Assembly (NCBI RefSeq): GCF_000586475.1
Contig: NZ_BAWJ01000006.1
Coordinates: 1-64,000 of the forward strand
From: Psychrobacter sp. JCM 18903
GTDB taxonomy: Bacteria > Pseudomonadota > Gammaproteobacteria > Pseudomonadales > Moraxellaceae
DNA length: 64,000 nucleotides
Reading direction: 5' to 3'
Below, piece after piece: positions 50,521 to 60,034 of the stretch. Positions within the stretch are counted from its first letter, which is position 1; the number at the start of each line of letters is the position of its first letter. Position numbers and translations under genes: made by a program. A model generated the notes under the pieces. It worked only from the letters and a program-made list of their open reading frames with translations. It was not told the DNA's origin and ran no database searches.

Positions 50521-51423
50521 CTATTGAGCTTGTTCCATCATTTCAGAATATTCATCGTGGTTCATGTTGATCGCGCCATCACTCATATCATGCATAATAT
50601 GATCCATACCTTGGGGAGTTGTGCTGTTATCATTTGGCATCATATTATGGCTGCTGTGATCCATATTTGTATCCATCGGCATATCCGTCATTTGTGGATC
50701 GCTCATTTGCATATGATCGCCTTGCATATTGGACATATCATGGCCCCCATGCATGCTAGACATTGCTATAGGGACAAACACAACGGCTAAGCCAGATAAT
50801 ACCATGACAGCGCCATTAAGCTGTCTCAAGCGAAAACGTCCAATCTTGTCACGTAACCAGCCAACGGTTTCGTGCGTGGCGACTAGCATCGGAACGGTTC
50901 CTAAGCCAAACACAAACATGAGTGCGGCACCGCTTAGTGGATTGTGAGCGACTACTGCAATCAATAATGCACCGTAAACCAATCCGCAAGGCAAAAATCC
51001 CCAAAGCAGTCCAGCCGTTAATGCTCGCGGAAAGGTGTTGAGTGGAAATACTTTTTGACGAAGTGGACTGAGATATTGCCAAAATCTCATACCAAAACGC
51101 TCAAGATTTTTTAAAAATGGTGCGCCAAGCATGGTCACGCCGACGAATACTAACACCAAGCCTAGCAAGATACGTGGCGTACTGTTACCTTTCATTAAGG
51201 GCTCTAGTACAGTGGTGCCAATCAGTCCTGCCATCAAACCCAAAAATGCGTAACTGGTTAAACGACCTAAATGGTAAGTTGCCACAAGAGCACGGCGTTT
51301 GGTAGGGCTGACGTCTTTCATCGATAGCCCAAATGCTGTCACCAGACCGCCACACATGCCTAAGCAATGCGGTGAACCAAAAAATCCCATCAGTAGTGCC
51401 GCAATAAGTAAAGCGGTGGTCAT
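50521..51423 (-). CDS. TauE/SafE-family membrane protein with a Met/His-rich C-terminal tail
   Basis: The first ~220 residues are a small polytopic membrane protein: GFFGSPHCLGMCGGLVTAFG carries a conserved Cys pair, then PRALTAGLLWGFLPCGLVYGALL with another Pro-Cys motif. The last ~80 residues are a low-complexity segment rich in Met, His and Asp (GGHDMSNM, GDHMQMSDPQMTDMPMD, MDHSSHNMM). Such segments bind copper. It lies just downstream of ccoS, and homologues of this family sit beside cbb3 oxidase assembly genes in Pseudomonas, so a role in copper supply or heme-copper oxidase maturation is likely but inferred. Confidence 0.8.
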   Translation of the reverse strand: MTTALLIAALLMGFFGSPHCLGMCGGLVTAFGLSMKDVSPTKRRALVATYHLGRLTSYAFLGLMAGLIGTTVLEPLMKGNSTPRILLGLVLVFVGVTMLGAPFLKNLERFGMRFWQYLSPLRQKVFPLNTFPRALTAGLLWGFLPCGLVYGALLIAVVAHNPLSGAALMFVFGLGTVPMLVATHETVGWLRDKIGRFRLRQLNGAVMVLSGLAVVFVPIAMSSMHGGHDMSNMQGDHMQMSDPQMTDMPMDTNMDHSSHNMMPNDNSTTPQGMDHIMHDMSDGAINMNHDEYSEMMEQAQ

Positions 51424-51631
51424 GGGGCGATTCTCCTAAAAAATGAAAAGCAAACCTACGCATACAATCGGCGTTTAACCAACACTTAACAGTAGGCTGC
51501 GCAGATAGTACAAGCCTTGATAAGTGGTTATGGCATCCACCTCGTTCAATGTACTAAGTCGTACTATTTGCGCTCGGTTGCCATATATTCACACTTTTAA
51601 TAGCTTCCACTATAGATAAGGTGGCTCAATG

Positions 51632-51948
51632 CTAGATTTTTGGCTGTTTATCAAGGTCAGAATGAGTGATTGACTCTGTATCAGGATGGCTCACCTTATC
51701 ATCAGCGACTATATCAGTCACTGTGGTATCGTCATTCTGCGAAATAGGCGCTGAGTAATCATGAGCTGTATGGTTTGCCGTCGCTCTTGGCGATCATCCA
51801 ATATGATGCGCTGTGATGCATTGTCCAGATCTTCAAACTGGTTTGATTTGACCGCATAGCGTACTGCCCAAATGGCAACCACAAACAGCATGAGACTTAA
51901 TGGAATTAACAAAAATATACTGAGCATGGTAACTCTCTTAAATAGCAT
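51632..51948 (-). CDS. ccoS: cbb3-type cytochrome oxidase assembly protein CcoS (one apparent frame break)
   Basis: A small membrane protein needed for cbb3 oxidase maturation. The membrane helix (MLSIFLLIPLSLMLFVVAIWAV) is followed by the family motif SNQFEDLDNASQRIILDD. One missing base at about 51766 truncates it; the restored frame runs HTAHDYSAPISQNDDTTVTD and ends at 51632, giving about 105 residues with a polar tail longer than most CcoS proteins. The ccoI, ccoG and ccoH genes are not in the window. Confidence 0.8.
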
Positions 51949-52052
51949 TTTCTTTTATTATTATACACTCATCACAAGTATAGTGGATGATCGGTAGTGA
52001 TTAGGATGAGTTATCAAAAGATATTGAACTGGCTACCTGCTTGTATTTAACT

Positions 52053-52839
52053 TTATTCGTCAGGTTTTTTTGCTGCGTTACCTCTAGGAGTTAACAGCTG
52101 CTGTGAAGTCACGTCGTTGGCATGACGACAATTCATTTGAGGACGTATCACATCGCGTAAATAAGCGGCAACTTCATAAACAGCGCGTCGAGAATGACTT
52201 AAGTTTTGCGCAGGTCTCATCCAGTCACGGCTCACTGGTAAAGGGGCGCTAAGTGGTGTGCTATTGATACCATTTAAGGCAAACTGTCTACGAGCACGTG
52301 CCATATGGTAGCTGTCAGTAATGAGATACACATGATGCAGTGGAATACGTTTGGCGGTAAAACGCGCATTTTCGCAGGTATTCATACTGGCATTTTCGCT
52401 TATCAGCATCAATACCATGCTCAATGAGCCATTGACCAAGCCATGGCGCTTCAGCACCGCTTAGCACAATAGGTAGGGGTAAGTCGTGATAAGCGCTGGC
52501 AGCGGTACGGGCACGGTTGAGGCTGTAGCTATTAAGAATAATTTGATTGTCATGATCATTGGTTAGTCCGCCGCCTAACACCACATAAGCGGTAGGCGGT
52601 GAACTCAACGCAGCAGAGGGTAGGCTGGGCAATGGCAAAAGCGTAAATAGATAAACAATCGCTTGGGAGAACAGCGGCGTGAATAGGCTGATGAGTACTA
52701 AAATAACAGTCGTTGAACCAAGTAAAAAGGTAATATTAATAATGCGAAATAGCTTTATCATACGCTCAGCTGAACGCAGGTAATAACGCCATAGTCGCTT
52801 AGATAATAGCCGCTTAGACCACATGCTCATCATACCCAA
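52053..52839 (-). CDS. YdcF/ElyC-like DUF218 membrane protein (one frame break)
   Basis: Two N-terminal membrane helices (FRIINITFLLGSTTVILVLISLF, then LFSQAIVYLFTLLPL) precede a DUF218 domain: AYVVLGGGLTNDHD, PIVLSGAEAPWLGQWLIEHGID, then across a net +1 or -2 shift near 52400, SENASMNTCENARF and VYLITDSYHMARAR. ElyC contributes to envelope and undecaprenyl-phosphate homeostasis in E. coli. Its start overlaps the end of murB by 26 bases on the same strand, consistent with an operon in cell-wall synthesis. Confidence 0.82.
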
Positions 52840-53972
52840 TAGAGCCGTCAGTATTTACCCAAACTGGCTCACGCGCTAACTGAATCGCAAATTTTTCATA
52901 AACCGTATCGACGATATGTCGTTGGGCATCTGCTACATCATCTTGAGTGGCGTGATAAGGGGCATGATTGGTCAGCACCAAGGCTTGCTGCTGATGGGTG
53001 ACAATCGGTGCAATACCACCACCTTTCAAGCCTGTCTGTTCAATCAACCAGCCTGCCGCAACCTTTACCATGCATCAGGCATAGCGTAGCCGACGATAGT
53101 AGGGTAGGTCGATTGTAAAGCAATAAAGTGCGATTGAGGAATAATGGGGTTTTGAAAAAAGCTACCACAATTTGGCAGATGCTTGGGATTAGGGAGTTTT
53201 TGCTGACGAATATCAATAATCGCTTGCATGATATCCGCAGGCACTGGCTGCGTACGATCGTCTTGCTCGGCATATCGTTGTGCAACGGTTTGCACATCAC
53301 CATAGCTGGCTAGGATTTTGGTTGCATCGGTATGTAATCTGAATCCAACACAGCTGATTAACCAGGTATTAGGCGCACGTTTAAAAATGCTGTCACGATA
53401 GCCAAACTCGCAGTCGGCGGCTGTGAGATGATGCCAAGTTTGAGTGGGTAAGTGATAGCTCGTACATACTGTAAGCAGTCTTCTAGTTGGACACCATAGG
53501 CACCGATATTTTGTACGGGTGCCGCACCAGTTAGCCCTGGGATTAGTGCCAGATTTTCTAGCCCATACCAACCTTGACTGACCGTATATACCACCAAGTC
53601 ATGCCAGTTTTCGCCTGCCATTACTGCGATATCGACGTAACTATCTGTCTGAGCGGTTAGGCTGATACCGCGCATTTGGGGCTGCAATACGATAGCATTC
53701 AGATGCGCTGGTAATAACACATTACTACCGCCAGACAACACAAATAATGGCTTATTTTGTGCTATGTCTTTTGTATAATTTGCCATAAAATCATCAAGCT
53801 GTGCTTCAGCCGTCAGTGTCACGACAGTATCTGCGACACAGGCTAAGGCCATGGTATTACCATGTGACAAATCGACTAATTCACGGGTCAATAAGCTCGC
53901 TGGCAAATCAGTGGTCATGGCAAATTGAGTACTAGAATCCAAGCGTGAAACTGAGGTCATAACATAGCCCAT
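52814..53972 (-). CDS. murB: UDP-N-acetylenolpyruvoylglucosamine reductase (two apparent frame breaks)
   Basis: FAD-dependent reductase of peptidoglycan precursor synthesis. The FAD-binding part has FVLSGGSNVLLP and the LALIPGLTGAAPVQNIGAYGVQ motif. A break at about 53450 (restored: YVRAITLPTQTWHHL) leads to AADCEFGYRDSIFK with the substrate-site Tyr. A second break at about 53072 precedes KVAAGWLIEQTGLKG. The end is VYEKFAIQLAREPVW, where the catalytic Glu lies. About 386 residues. This is an E. coli-type (type I) MurB, as expected in Moraxellaceae. Confidence 0.92.
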
Positions 53973-54052
53973 GTGGCAGATAGATAATGGATTACACAGT
54001 GTTTATTATAAAGGATGAAAGATAAAAAGGTGGCAGAAAGTTAGCTTTATCG

Positions 54053-54550
54053 TTAGCAAGCTTTCCAGCTTTCAATCCACGCTTGTGCGCTTGACTCAAT
54101 ACGCTCAATCACCTCTTCAAAGTCGTCATCATCGCCTTTATAAGGATCTGGCACATCGTCGCCGCCATAAGTAGGATCTTCTTCACTAAATAAAGCCAAC
54201 TTGGCCAAATTGTCTTCTGTCTCTATCAAGCTGTCTTTAACGGCTTGTAAATCAGCTAAATTCTGTGTATCCATCGCTAGAATTAAATCAAAATTACGAA
54301 AGTCATCGGCACTGACTTGGCGGGCGACCAGTTTATTGATTTTATAACCATGCGCTTTTGCATGGCGTTGCGAGCGAGTGTCGGGCGCATGACCAATATG
54401 CGAGTCACTCGTTCCTGCTGAATCTACTTTGATTGACAATCCAGCAATCGCTGCTTGCTGACGAAAGACTTCTTCAGCCGTTGGCGATCGGCAAATATTT
54501 CCCAAACAAACCAATAATACAGAAGACGGAGTACAGGTTTTCATCAGCAT
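54053..54550 (-). CDS. Low-molecular-weight protein-tyrosine phosphatase
   Basis: A roughly 165-residue LMW-PTP. The P-loop VCLGNICRSPTAEEVF (CX5R) is at residues about 11-26, and the acid DPYKGDDDDF in the C-terminal half matches the catalytic Asp loop of the family (DPY). I take the ATG at 54550 (MLMKTCT) with an AAGGTC site; a longer frame runs to 54619 without a ribosome site. In other bacteria it pairs with Wzc-type kinases, but no such gene is near. Confidence 0.9.
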   Translation of the reverse strand: MLMKTCTPSSVLLVCLGNICRSPTAEEVFRQQAAIAGLSIKVDSAGTSDSHIGHAPDTRSQRHAKAHGYKINKLVARQVSADDFRNFDLILAMDTQNLADLQAVKDSLIETEDNLAKLALFSEEDPTYGGDDVPDPYKGDDDDFEEVIERIESSAQAWIESWKAC

Positions 54551-54756
54551 AATATGACCTTGTATAACAAAAAAACATGCTATAAGAGACCGGCATGTTA
54601 GTGCGGCTTTTATTAGCATGCAATTAATTAAGTAAATCGGCTGTCAGCGTAACGGTTAATGCCTTGAATGGCAAGAGTAGAAGCTAAACAATACGGTCAT
54701 CTGTTCACGAATCTTCGATGATATTATTTATAATCTAAGGTTGTACTTTGACCAGC

Positions 54757-55197
54757 TTATTCTTGTTTGTGCTTAAAGCGCTGAAGGTCACGGCGCTCTT
54801 TTTTGTTGGGTTTATTATCAGGCCGTGCAAGATTGGCAAGTTTGCGCTGCTCAGCATGATAAGCGCGGCGCTCTTCGCTTTCTTCAGTTTCTGAATACAA
54901 GACTTCAGCAGCGAGCGCATTACCACGTTGCGCCGTTAGTGCTTCAACGACGACGGTCTTTTCAGTCATGGCAGTGGCTGAGCCTTGACGAATCTGTAGT
55001 TCATCGCCAACCATAATCTCTTTACTGGTCTTTACGCGGCTACCCGCATAATGTACCCGTCCGCTTTCGATGGCTTCTTTGGCGAGATTACGTGTCCGAT
55101 AAAATCGTGCTGCCCACAACCACTTATCGAGACGCATACGCACGACATCAGGTTGGCTATGGCTAGGCTGATTGTGGTTTTTGTTGTGTTTACTCAT
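54757..55197 (-). CDS. hslR: S4-domain RNA-binding protein, HslR/Hsp15 type
   Basis: Binds free 50S subunits carrying a nascent chain and helps recycle them. The S4 domain reads VRMRLDKWLWAARFYRTRNLAKEAIESGRVHYAGSRVK (about residues 20-56), followed by the MVGDELQIRQG strand. The C-terminal tail is basic and Arg/Lys-rich. I use the ATG at 55197 with a GAGG site 8 bases before. About 146 residues. Confidence 0.9.
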   Translation of the reverse strand: MSKHNKNHNQPSHSQPDVVRMRLDKWLWAARFYRTRNLAKEAIESGRVHYAGSRVKTSKEIMVGDELQIRQGSATAMTEKTVVVEALTAQRGNALAAEVLYSETEESEERRAYHAEQRKLANLARPDNKPNKKERRDLQRFKHKQE

Positions 55198-55322
55198 CAA
55201 AACCTCATAGATATCCATAAAGTAAGATAATATTAATGGTGCTTTTTTTGCAAATTGAAAGAGCCTTGCGCTATCAAAATGTTTAAAAATAGATTCTTAT
55301 GGTAAAGAGAGAAAGTCTCGTC

Positions 55323-56033
55323 TTAGCCATTATTCTGATTGGCAACTTTCATCGCCATTTCTGCCGCATCATTTGTCTTTAACTGCGCTAAACCGTTAAT
55401 CACACCTGTGATATTTTCTACGGTTTTATTTTGGCTTAATTTAAATTGGGCTTGTATAGAATCGATGGGCAGCTTAAAGCCAATAATCCCTCGGCACATA
55501 GCATCGATATAAGTAGCAGGTGCCTCATCTAATGACCAAGGATGGTCGGATAGCACCTCTTGCTGCGCAGTCATGGTTGCTAATATCCATTTCAGCGTAT
55601 CGGTGTCTTCAAGCAGTTCAATTTTGGATTGAATATGGACGCTTTGATAGTTCCAAGTGGGCACTTCTTTATGGGTTTTCGCTTTACTAGGATACCAGTT
55701 GGGGCTGATATAATGTCCAGAATCTTGAAAAATAATTAACCACGCAGTATCTGGTAAGGCGTTCCGATAAATAGGGTTTTTACGACCGAAATGACCGTAA
55801 AGATAGCCGTGCTGAGCATTAGAGTTAATATCAGAATCAGAATCAGAATCAGAATCAACACCAACACCAACACTAGCATCAGGCATAAAGTTATCGTTAT
55901 GCCAGAAGAGCGGTATATGGCAGGCTTCGATGCCATCTTTGGTTTGAGCAACCAAGGTCGCTAAGGGGTTGGCTGCGATAAATCCAATGATATTTTCTAG
56001 GTTTTCTTCGGCAAAAATAGCAGGAATATGCAT
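55323..56033 (-). CDS. PaiB-type FMN-binding regulator-like protein
   Basis: A 236-residue protein with the PaiB fold. MHIPAIFAEENLENIIGFIAANPLATLV is the family start. HGYLYGHFGRKNPIYR and PNWYPSKAKTHKEVPTWNYQSVHIQSKIEL follow, ending GIIGFKLPIDSIQAQFKLSQNKT. Members bind FMN-like ligands and may repress sporulation or protease genes in Bacillus; the role here is unknown. An acidic DSDSDSDSD insertion (residues about 60-70) comes from a hexanucleotide repeat. Confidence 0.85.
   Translation of the reverse strand: MHIPAIFAEENLENIIGFIAANPLATLVAQTKDGIEACHIPLFWHNDNFMPDASVGVGVDSDSDSDSDINSNAQHGYLYGHFGRKNPIYRNALPDTAWLIIFQDSGHYISPNWYPSKAKTHKEVPTWNYQSVHIQSKIELLEDTDTLKWILATMTAQQEVLSDHPWSLDEAPATYIDAMCRGIIGFKLPIDSIQAQFKLSQNKTVENITGVINGLAQLKTNDAAEMAMKVANQNNG
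55831..55857. repeat. Hexanucleotide tandem repeat inside the PaiB-like gene
   Basis: TCAGAA is repeated four times and followed by TCA, then an AACACC repeat. On the coding strand it gives alternating Ser-Asp pairs. Copy changes alter length without shifting the frame. Confidence 0.85.
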
Positions 56034-56062
56034 GCTGTTCTCAGTTTATATTTGATATAAAA

Positions 56063-56440
56063 TCAGCGACACCACTGCTGCTCACATGGGATACCATCAT
56101 TATTACCATCCATTTTGGTATTCGGGCAGTGTTGTACAAAGTAAGTGGCTTCTGCGCATGACGTCATCTGAGAGCAATGCTTTCTGCCATCACAGGTAAA
56201 GCTTGATGCTGACGACGTGAGTACTGGTTTTACTGCCGAGACTGATGTTGACGTTGCATCTGAATCGACGTACGTTGGCGGTATGTCATCCAGATCAGTT
56301 GAGGTAAAAGCAGCGTCAACTGGAGTATCAGTCGCAACGTCAGCAATAGGGTTACTGGTCGTGTTTTTAGGTTGCAGCATCTTATAACCCAAAAGTGCTA
56401 AAACCAGTAATAATACAAAGATCAATATCTTTTGAGTCAC
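56063..56440 (-). CDS. Excalibur-domain membrane-anchored protein
   Basis: A 125-residue protein. An N-terminal membrane anchor (KILIFVLLLVLALLGYKML) is followed by a Thr/Asp-rich linker and, from residue about 80, the Cys-rich Excalibur calcium-binding module: FTCDGRKHCSQMTSCAEATYFVQHCP, then MDGNNDGIPCEQQWC with the DxDxDGxxCE loop. Probably periplasmic. These proteins often have nuclease or surface partners; none is fused here. Confidence 0.88.
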   Translation of the reverse strand: MTQKILIFVLLLVLALLGYKMLQPKNTTSNPIADVATDTPVDAAFTSTDLDDIPPTYVDSDATSTSVSAVKPVLTSSASSFTCDGRKHCSQMTSCAEATYFVQHCPNTKMDGNNDGIPCEQQWCR

Positions 56441-56565
56441 ACTTTACCACCTCATCATGGTCGCTATGAATTAATGAAAGCTACTAATGCATAATCACTG
56501 TTCATTCATCAATGGCGGCTTTTTAGTGATTAACAAACAGCCATTGATGGATTGATAGTCTATTT

Positions 56566-58119
56566 TTATTTCAAAAATAATTGATAGCCAATATTGTCAT
56601 TGAGCATGGTGCAGTCATAGCCGATATCGAGTAACGCGTCTTGTAATTGACGAGAGTTACCCTCAGACGCTTGCAAACCGACCAATACGCGACCCTCGGC
56701 GGCACCATGATTGCGATAATGAAACAAAGTGATATTAAAGTCATCACCCAGTTTTTCTAAAAACTTCAGCAATGCCCCTGGACGTTCAGGGAAAACCACA
56801 CTTAATAATTGCTCGTTTGCAACATGCGCATGACCACCAATCAAATGGCGGATATGTGATTTGGCAATATCATCATCGGTCAAATCATGAGCTGTATAGC
56901 CATCAGCTGCCAATTGGGTGCGAATGGTTTTACGCTCTTTGTCGCCTTCTTTTAGTGCGATACCGACAAATATTGATGCAGGTTCCATAGAGTCAGGTGA
57001 TTTTTTACTATCGGCGCGATAATTAAACTCAGTGATATTGCGTCCATGTAAGCTACGGCAGAAATTTAAGAAAGCGCCTGTCTGCTCAGGAATCGTCACA
57101 CCAAAGATGGCTTCTTTTTTCTCACCAATTTCAGTACGCTCAGCGATATAACGTAGGCGGTCAAAGTTCATATTGGCACCGCAAATAATACCGACGCAGT
57201 TTTTACCTTGCAGATTATGGGCTTCGATATATTTTTTCATACCAGCAACGGGTAACGCGCCCGCAGGCTCAACGATACTGCGATTTTCTTCAAAGATGTC
57301 TTTAACCGCCGCACATACTTCGTCATTGGTACAAGTCACCACTTCAGGCTCGACTAAAGGACCTGATTTATCACTCTTTTGCATGCGGACAATTTCAAAT
57401 GGCAATTCGCCGATTTGAGCAACTGCCACGCCATCGACGAACAGTCCAACTTGCTCAAGCTTAACGCGCTCATTGGCTTCAAGAGCCGCTTTAAGAGAAG
57501 CTGATTGCTCTGCTTCCACCGCAATCACTTTGACATGCGGCGCAACTTCGCCCAAAAATGCCGCGACACCTGAGATGAGACCACCACCGCCAACCGCGAC
57601 GAACACATAATCCATATTGCGCCATTGCTGAGTTAGCTCAAGACCAATGGTACCTTGTCCGGCAATCACCAATTCATCATCGTAAGGTGGGATAAAGGTC
57701 AGACCTTCTGTTTCAGCGCGATTGATTGCATAACGGTTGGCTTCATCGAAGCTATCACCATACAAATCGACATTGCCGCCAAGCGCCTTTACTGCATCTA
57801 CTTTAATGTCAGGTGTAGTGGTGGGCATCACGATGATATTGTTTAGGGCAAGTTTACGGGCAGAATAAGCAACCCCTTGGGCATGATTACCTGCTGAGGC
57901 GCAAATGACGCCGCGTACTTTTTGCTCATCACTTAACTGACTAATTCGATTATAGGCACCACGCAATTTAAAGGATTTGACCGGTTGCAAGTCTTCGCGT
58001 TTAAAACGAATGTCATTAGCAAAACGTTGGGTCAGCTTGGGTGCCGCTTCAAGTGGTGTTTGAATTGCCACGTCATAGACGGTGGCTTGCAAGATGGCTC
58101 GTACCCAATGTGACAACAT
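56566..58119 (-). CDS. ilvA: Threonine deaminase, biosynthetic, with two ACT-like domains
   Basis: PLP-dependent enzyme making 2-oxobutanoate, the first committed step to isoleucine. The PLP lysine is in VKSFKLRGAYNRI (residues about 47-59), SAGNHAQGVA and the Gly-rich loop VAVGGGGLISGVA are present. The regulatory C-terminal part has two ACT-type domains (IFGVTIPEQTGAFLNFCRSL, then LLSVVFPERPGALLKFLEKL), as in feedback-inhibited IlvA. It is 517 residues and complete. Confidence 0.95.
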   Translation of the reverse strand: MLSHWVRAILQATVYDVAIQTPLEAAPKLTQRFANDIRFKREDLQPVKSFKLRGAYNRISQLSDEQKVRGVICASAGNHAQGVAYSARKLALNNIIVMPTTTPDIKVDAVKALGGNVDLYGDSFDEANRYAINRAETEGLTFIPPYDDELVIAGQGTIGLELTQQWRNMDYVFVAVGGGGLISGVAAFLGEVAPHVKVIAVEAEQSASLKAALEANERVKLEQVGLFVDGVAVAQIGELPFEIVRMQKSDKSGPLVEPEVVTCTNDEVCAAVKDIFEENRSIVEPAGALPVAGMKKYIEAHNLQGKNCVGIICGANMNFDRLRYIAERTEIGEKKEAIFGVTIPEQTGAFLNFCRSLHGRNITEFNYRADSKKSPDSMEPASIFVGIALKEGDKERKTIRTQLAADGYTAHDLTDDDIAKSHIRHLIGGHAHVANEQLLSVVFPERPGALLKFLEKLGDDFNITLFHYRNHGAAEGRVLVGLQASEGNSRQLQDALLDIGYDCTMLNDNIGYQLFLK

Positions 58120-58185
58120 AATGTTCCCTAATAAAAAGTGTGGATGAATAGAAAATTAAATAGATTAGCCTATGCTGATTTTAAC

Positions 58186-58199
58186 GGTCTTGCAAGACC
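58186..58199. promoter_or_regulatory. 14-bp perfect palindrome between ilvA and arsR
   Basis: GGTCTTGCAAGACC in the 163-base divergent gap. It may be an operator for ilvA or part of the ars control region; no T run follows, so it is not a terminator. Confidence 0.35.
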
Positions 58200-58282
58200 C
58201 TATTGCAGTTTTTGCAGCGATTTCAATTTTTGATGAAAGATAGGGTGATTTTATCTCAATATTTTTTAAATAAAATATTGAA

Positions 58283-58322
58283 TTATTTCCATATGTCTGT
58301 ATTATTGGACATATGGAAATAA
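58283..58322. promoter_or_regulatory. Perfect 15-bp inverted repeat covering the arsR start codon; likely ars operator
   Basis: TTATTTCCATATGTC (58283-58297) and GACATATGGAAATAA (58308-58322) are exact reverse complements with a 10-base spacer. The arsR ATG (58313-58315) lies inside the right arm. ArsR-family repressors bind such AT-rich 12-2-12-like dyads. No ribosome site precedes the ATG, so the transcript may be leaderless or start within the repeat. Confidence 0.6.
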
Positions 58323-58687
58323 TAAATGCTATCGCCAGCTTTGCTGCGCTCTCTCAAGATACTCGTCTCAAGGCTTTTAGGTTGCTCGTCAGCCAAGAGC
58401 CCGTTGGTCTGCCAGCAGGTGAAATTGCTCGCAAACTGTCTGTGCCACATAACACGATGTCAGCACATTTATCGGTGCTGGCTCGTGCAGGGTGGGTGGT
58501 GTCTCAACGGCACAGTCGGCAGATAATTTATCGCGCCTCACTGTCACATATGGAGGAGGTTATTCAGTTTCTATTGCAAGATTGTTGTGCGGGACATCCA
58601 GAATTGTGTGCGTCTCTTATGGACAGTTTGAGCGGATGTGAGCGTGCCAAACCTGCTGATGCAGACAGTCTTTCAAACAATCAGTAA
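58313..58687 (+). CDS. arsR: ArsR-family arsenic-responsive repressor
   Basis: Represses the ars operon until arsenite binds. A 124-residue winged-helix protein: ALSQDTRLKAFRLLVSQEP, LPAGEIARKLSVPHNTMSAHLSVLARAGWV (recognition helix) and QIIYRASLSHMEE. The likely metal site is in the C-terminal LLQDCCAGHPELC (vicinal Cys pair plus another), not the alpha-3 CVC motif of E. coli ArsR. The adjacent arsC and arsB genes support an arsenic rather than another metal role. Confidence 0.9.
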   Translation: MEIINAIASFAALSQDTRLKAFRLLVSQEPVGLPAGEIARKLSVPHNTMSAHLSVLARAGWVVSQRHSRQIIYRASLSHMEEVIQFLLQDCCAGHPELCASLMDSLSGCERAKPADADSLSNNQ

Positions 58688-58719
58688 GCCCATAACTGAT
58701 TTAACAAACCTCTTTATTA

Positions 58720-58781
58720 CTAGGGCGTGTCCTCATTTTTAGCTCATTTAGTCAATTTTTTTAAGATTGAGGACATACCCT
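58720..58781. mobile_element. Short inverted-repeat element between arsR and arsC
   Basis: Arms TAGGGCGTGTCCTCATTTTT (from 58720) and its imperfect complement ending GAGGACATACCCTA (58781) flank about 20 bases. The first 10 bases match the end of the 294-bp element at 10751, but the inner part differs (CCTCA instead of TGAACATT). Its position interrupts the ars operon spacer. Confidence 0.55.
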
Positions 58782-58812
58782 AAGCATATTCATAAATATA
58801 GGTAAAATTACT

Positions 58813-59217
58813 ATGACATCACTAATTTTTCACAATCCAAAATGCGGTACGTCTCGCAATACATTGGCCATCATGAAAGCATCAGGCGAAAATCCAGAAG
58901 TAATTGAATACCTTAAAACCCCGCCAAGCCGTGATTATTTAGTTGAGCTGTTGGCAAAGATAAACCTTTCACCAAGAGAGCTGTTACGAAGCAAAGAGCC
59001 TGTCAATGATGAGCTAGGATTAGACAATCCTGAATTGTCTGATGATCAAATCATTGATGCGATGATTGCCCATCCCATTTTAATCAATCGTCCTATCGTG
59101 GTCACCAATAAAGGCGCAGCATTATGCCGCCCATCTGAGCGCGTATTTGAGTTGTTAGAGAATCCCGTGAGCAGCTTCACTAAAGAAGATGGGGAAGTGA
59201 TTTATCATGGCAAATAA
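58813..59217 (+). CDS. arsC: Arsenate reductase, glutaredoxin-dependent (ArsC)
   Basis: Reduces arsenate to arsenite. [17 protein letters not shown] carries the single catalytic Cys (residue about 12) of the ArsC/Spx fold. Family residues ELLRSKEP and [24 protein letters not shown] follow. It has 134 residues and is complete. It overlaps arsH by 11 bases, so the two are co-translated. Confidence 0.95.
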   Translation: MTSLIFHNPKCGTSRNTLAIMKASGENPEVIEYLKTPPSRDYLVELLAKINLSPRELLRSKEPVNDELGLDNPELSDDQIIDAMIAHPILINRPIVVTNKGAALCRPSERVFELLENPVSSFTKEDGEVIYHGK

Positions 59218-59953
59218 AACAACAGATTTAGATGTGATCGATTTGTGTGATTTGCCCAATATCGATGTAGACAGTATACAGCCTATTGATATTGAGTCTT
59301 TAATTGGTGCAAATGACCCGCGCCATGCGCCAAGAATATTGGTGCTATACGGCTCTCTACGCCAGCGCTCATTCTCTAAACTGGCCAGTGAAGAAGCGAG
59401 TCGTCTATTGCGTTGGTATGGTTGTGAGGTTCGAACCTTTGATCCGACGGGTTTACCATTGCCTGATGCTGTTGATGCCAATCATCCAAAAGTACAAGAG
59501 CTGCGAGAGTTGGCGCAGTGGTCAGAAGGTATGCTTTGGGTGAGCCCAGAGCGTCATGGCAGTATGACCAGTATTATGAAAGCACAAATTGACTGGATTC
59601 CATTGTCATTAGGTGGTGTACGTCCAACTCAAGGAAAAACTTTGGCAGTGATGCAAGTCAGCGGTGGCAGTCAAAGCTTCAATACGGTTAACCAATTGCG
59701 CATTCTTGGGCGTTGGATGCGGATGATTACCATACCCAATCAGTCCTCTATTCCTAAAGCTTTTTTGGAATTTAACGACGATGATCGTATGGATAAGTCT
59801 CCTTTATATTTGCGTCTCGTGGATGTTTGTGAGGAGTTGGTGAAATTCACTTGGCTGACCCGTGGACGCTCAGCCTATCTGACTGACCGTTACTCTGAAC
59901 GGGTAGAAAGCGCAGAGGAGCTGTCGCAGCGCGTCAATCAAAAATCACTCTAA
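59207..59953 (+). CDS. arsH: Arsenical resistance protein ArsH, NADPH-dependent FMN reductase
   Basis: A flavoprotein that oxidises trivalent organoarsenicals. [26 protein letters not shown] is the flavin-binding start. [53 protein letters not shown] is the ArsH core. 248 residues, complete. Sandwiched between arsC and arsB. Confidence 0.93.
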   Translation: MANKTTDLDVIDLCDLPNIDVDSIQPIDIESLIGANDPRHAPRILVLYGSLRQRSFSKLASEEASRLLRWYGCEVRTFDPTGLPLPDAVDANHPKVQELRELAQWSEGMLWVSPERHGSMTSIMKAQIDWIPLSLGGVRPTQGKTLAVMQVSGGSQSFNTVNQLRILGRWMRMITIPNQSSIPKAFLEFNDDDRMDKSPLYLRLVDVCEELVKFTWLTRGRSAYLTDRYSERVESAEELSQRVNQKSL

Positions 59954-60034
59954 TGTATCCTCTCATCATTCATTTTCTCATACTTGCTCTTACATAATTG
60001 TTCTTATAATAATTAAGCCTAAAAAGGTTACTCA

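Noticed and set aside
50515..50790. His-rich plus-strand frame opposite the TauE/SafE tail
   Set aside because: Antisense of the Met/His-rich coding segment; no ribosome site.
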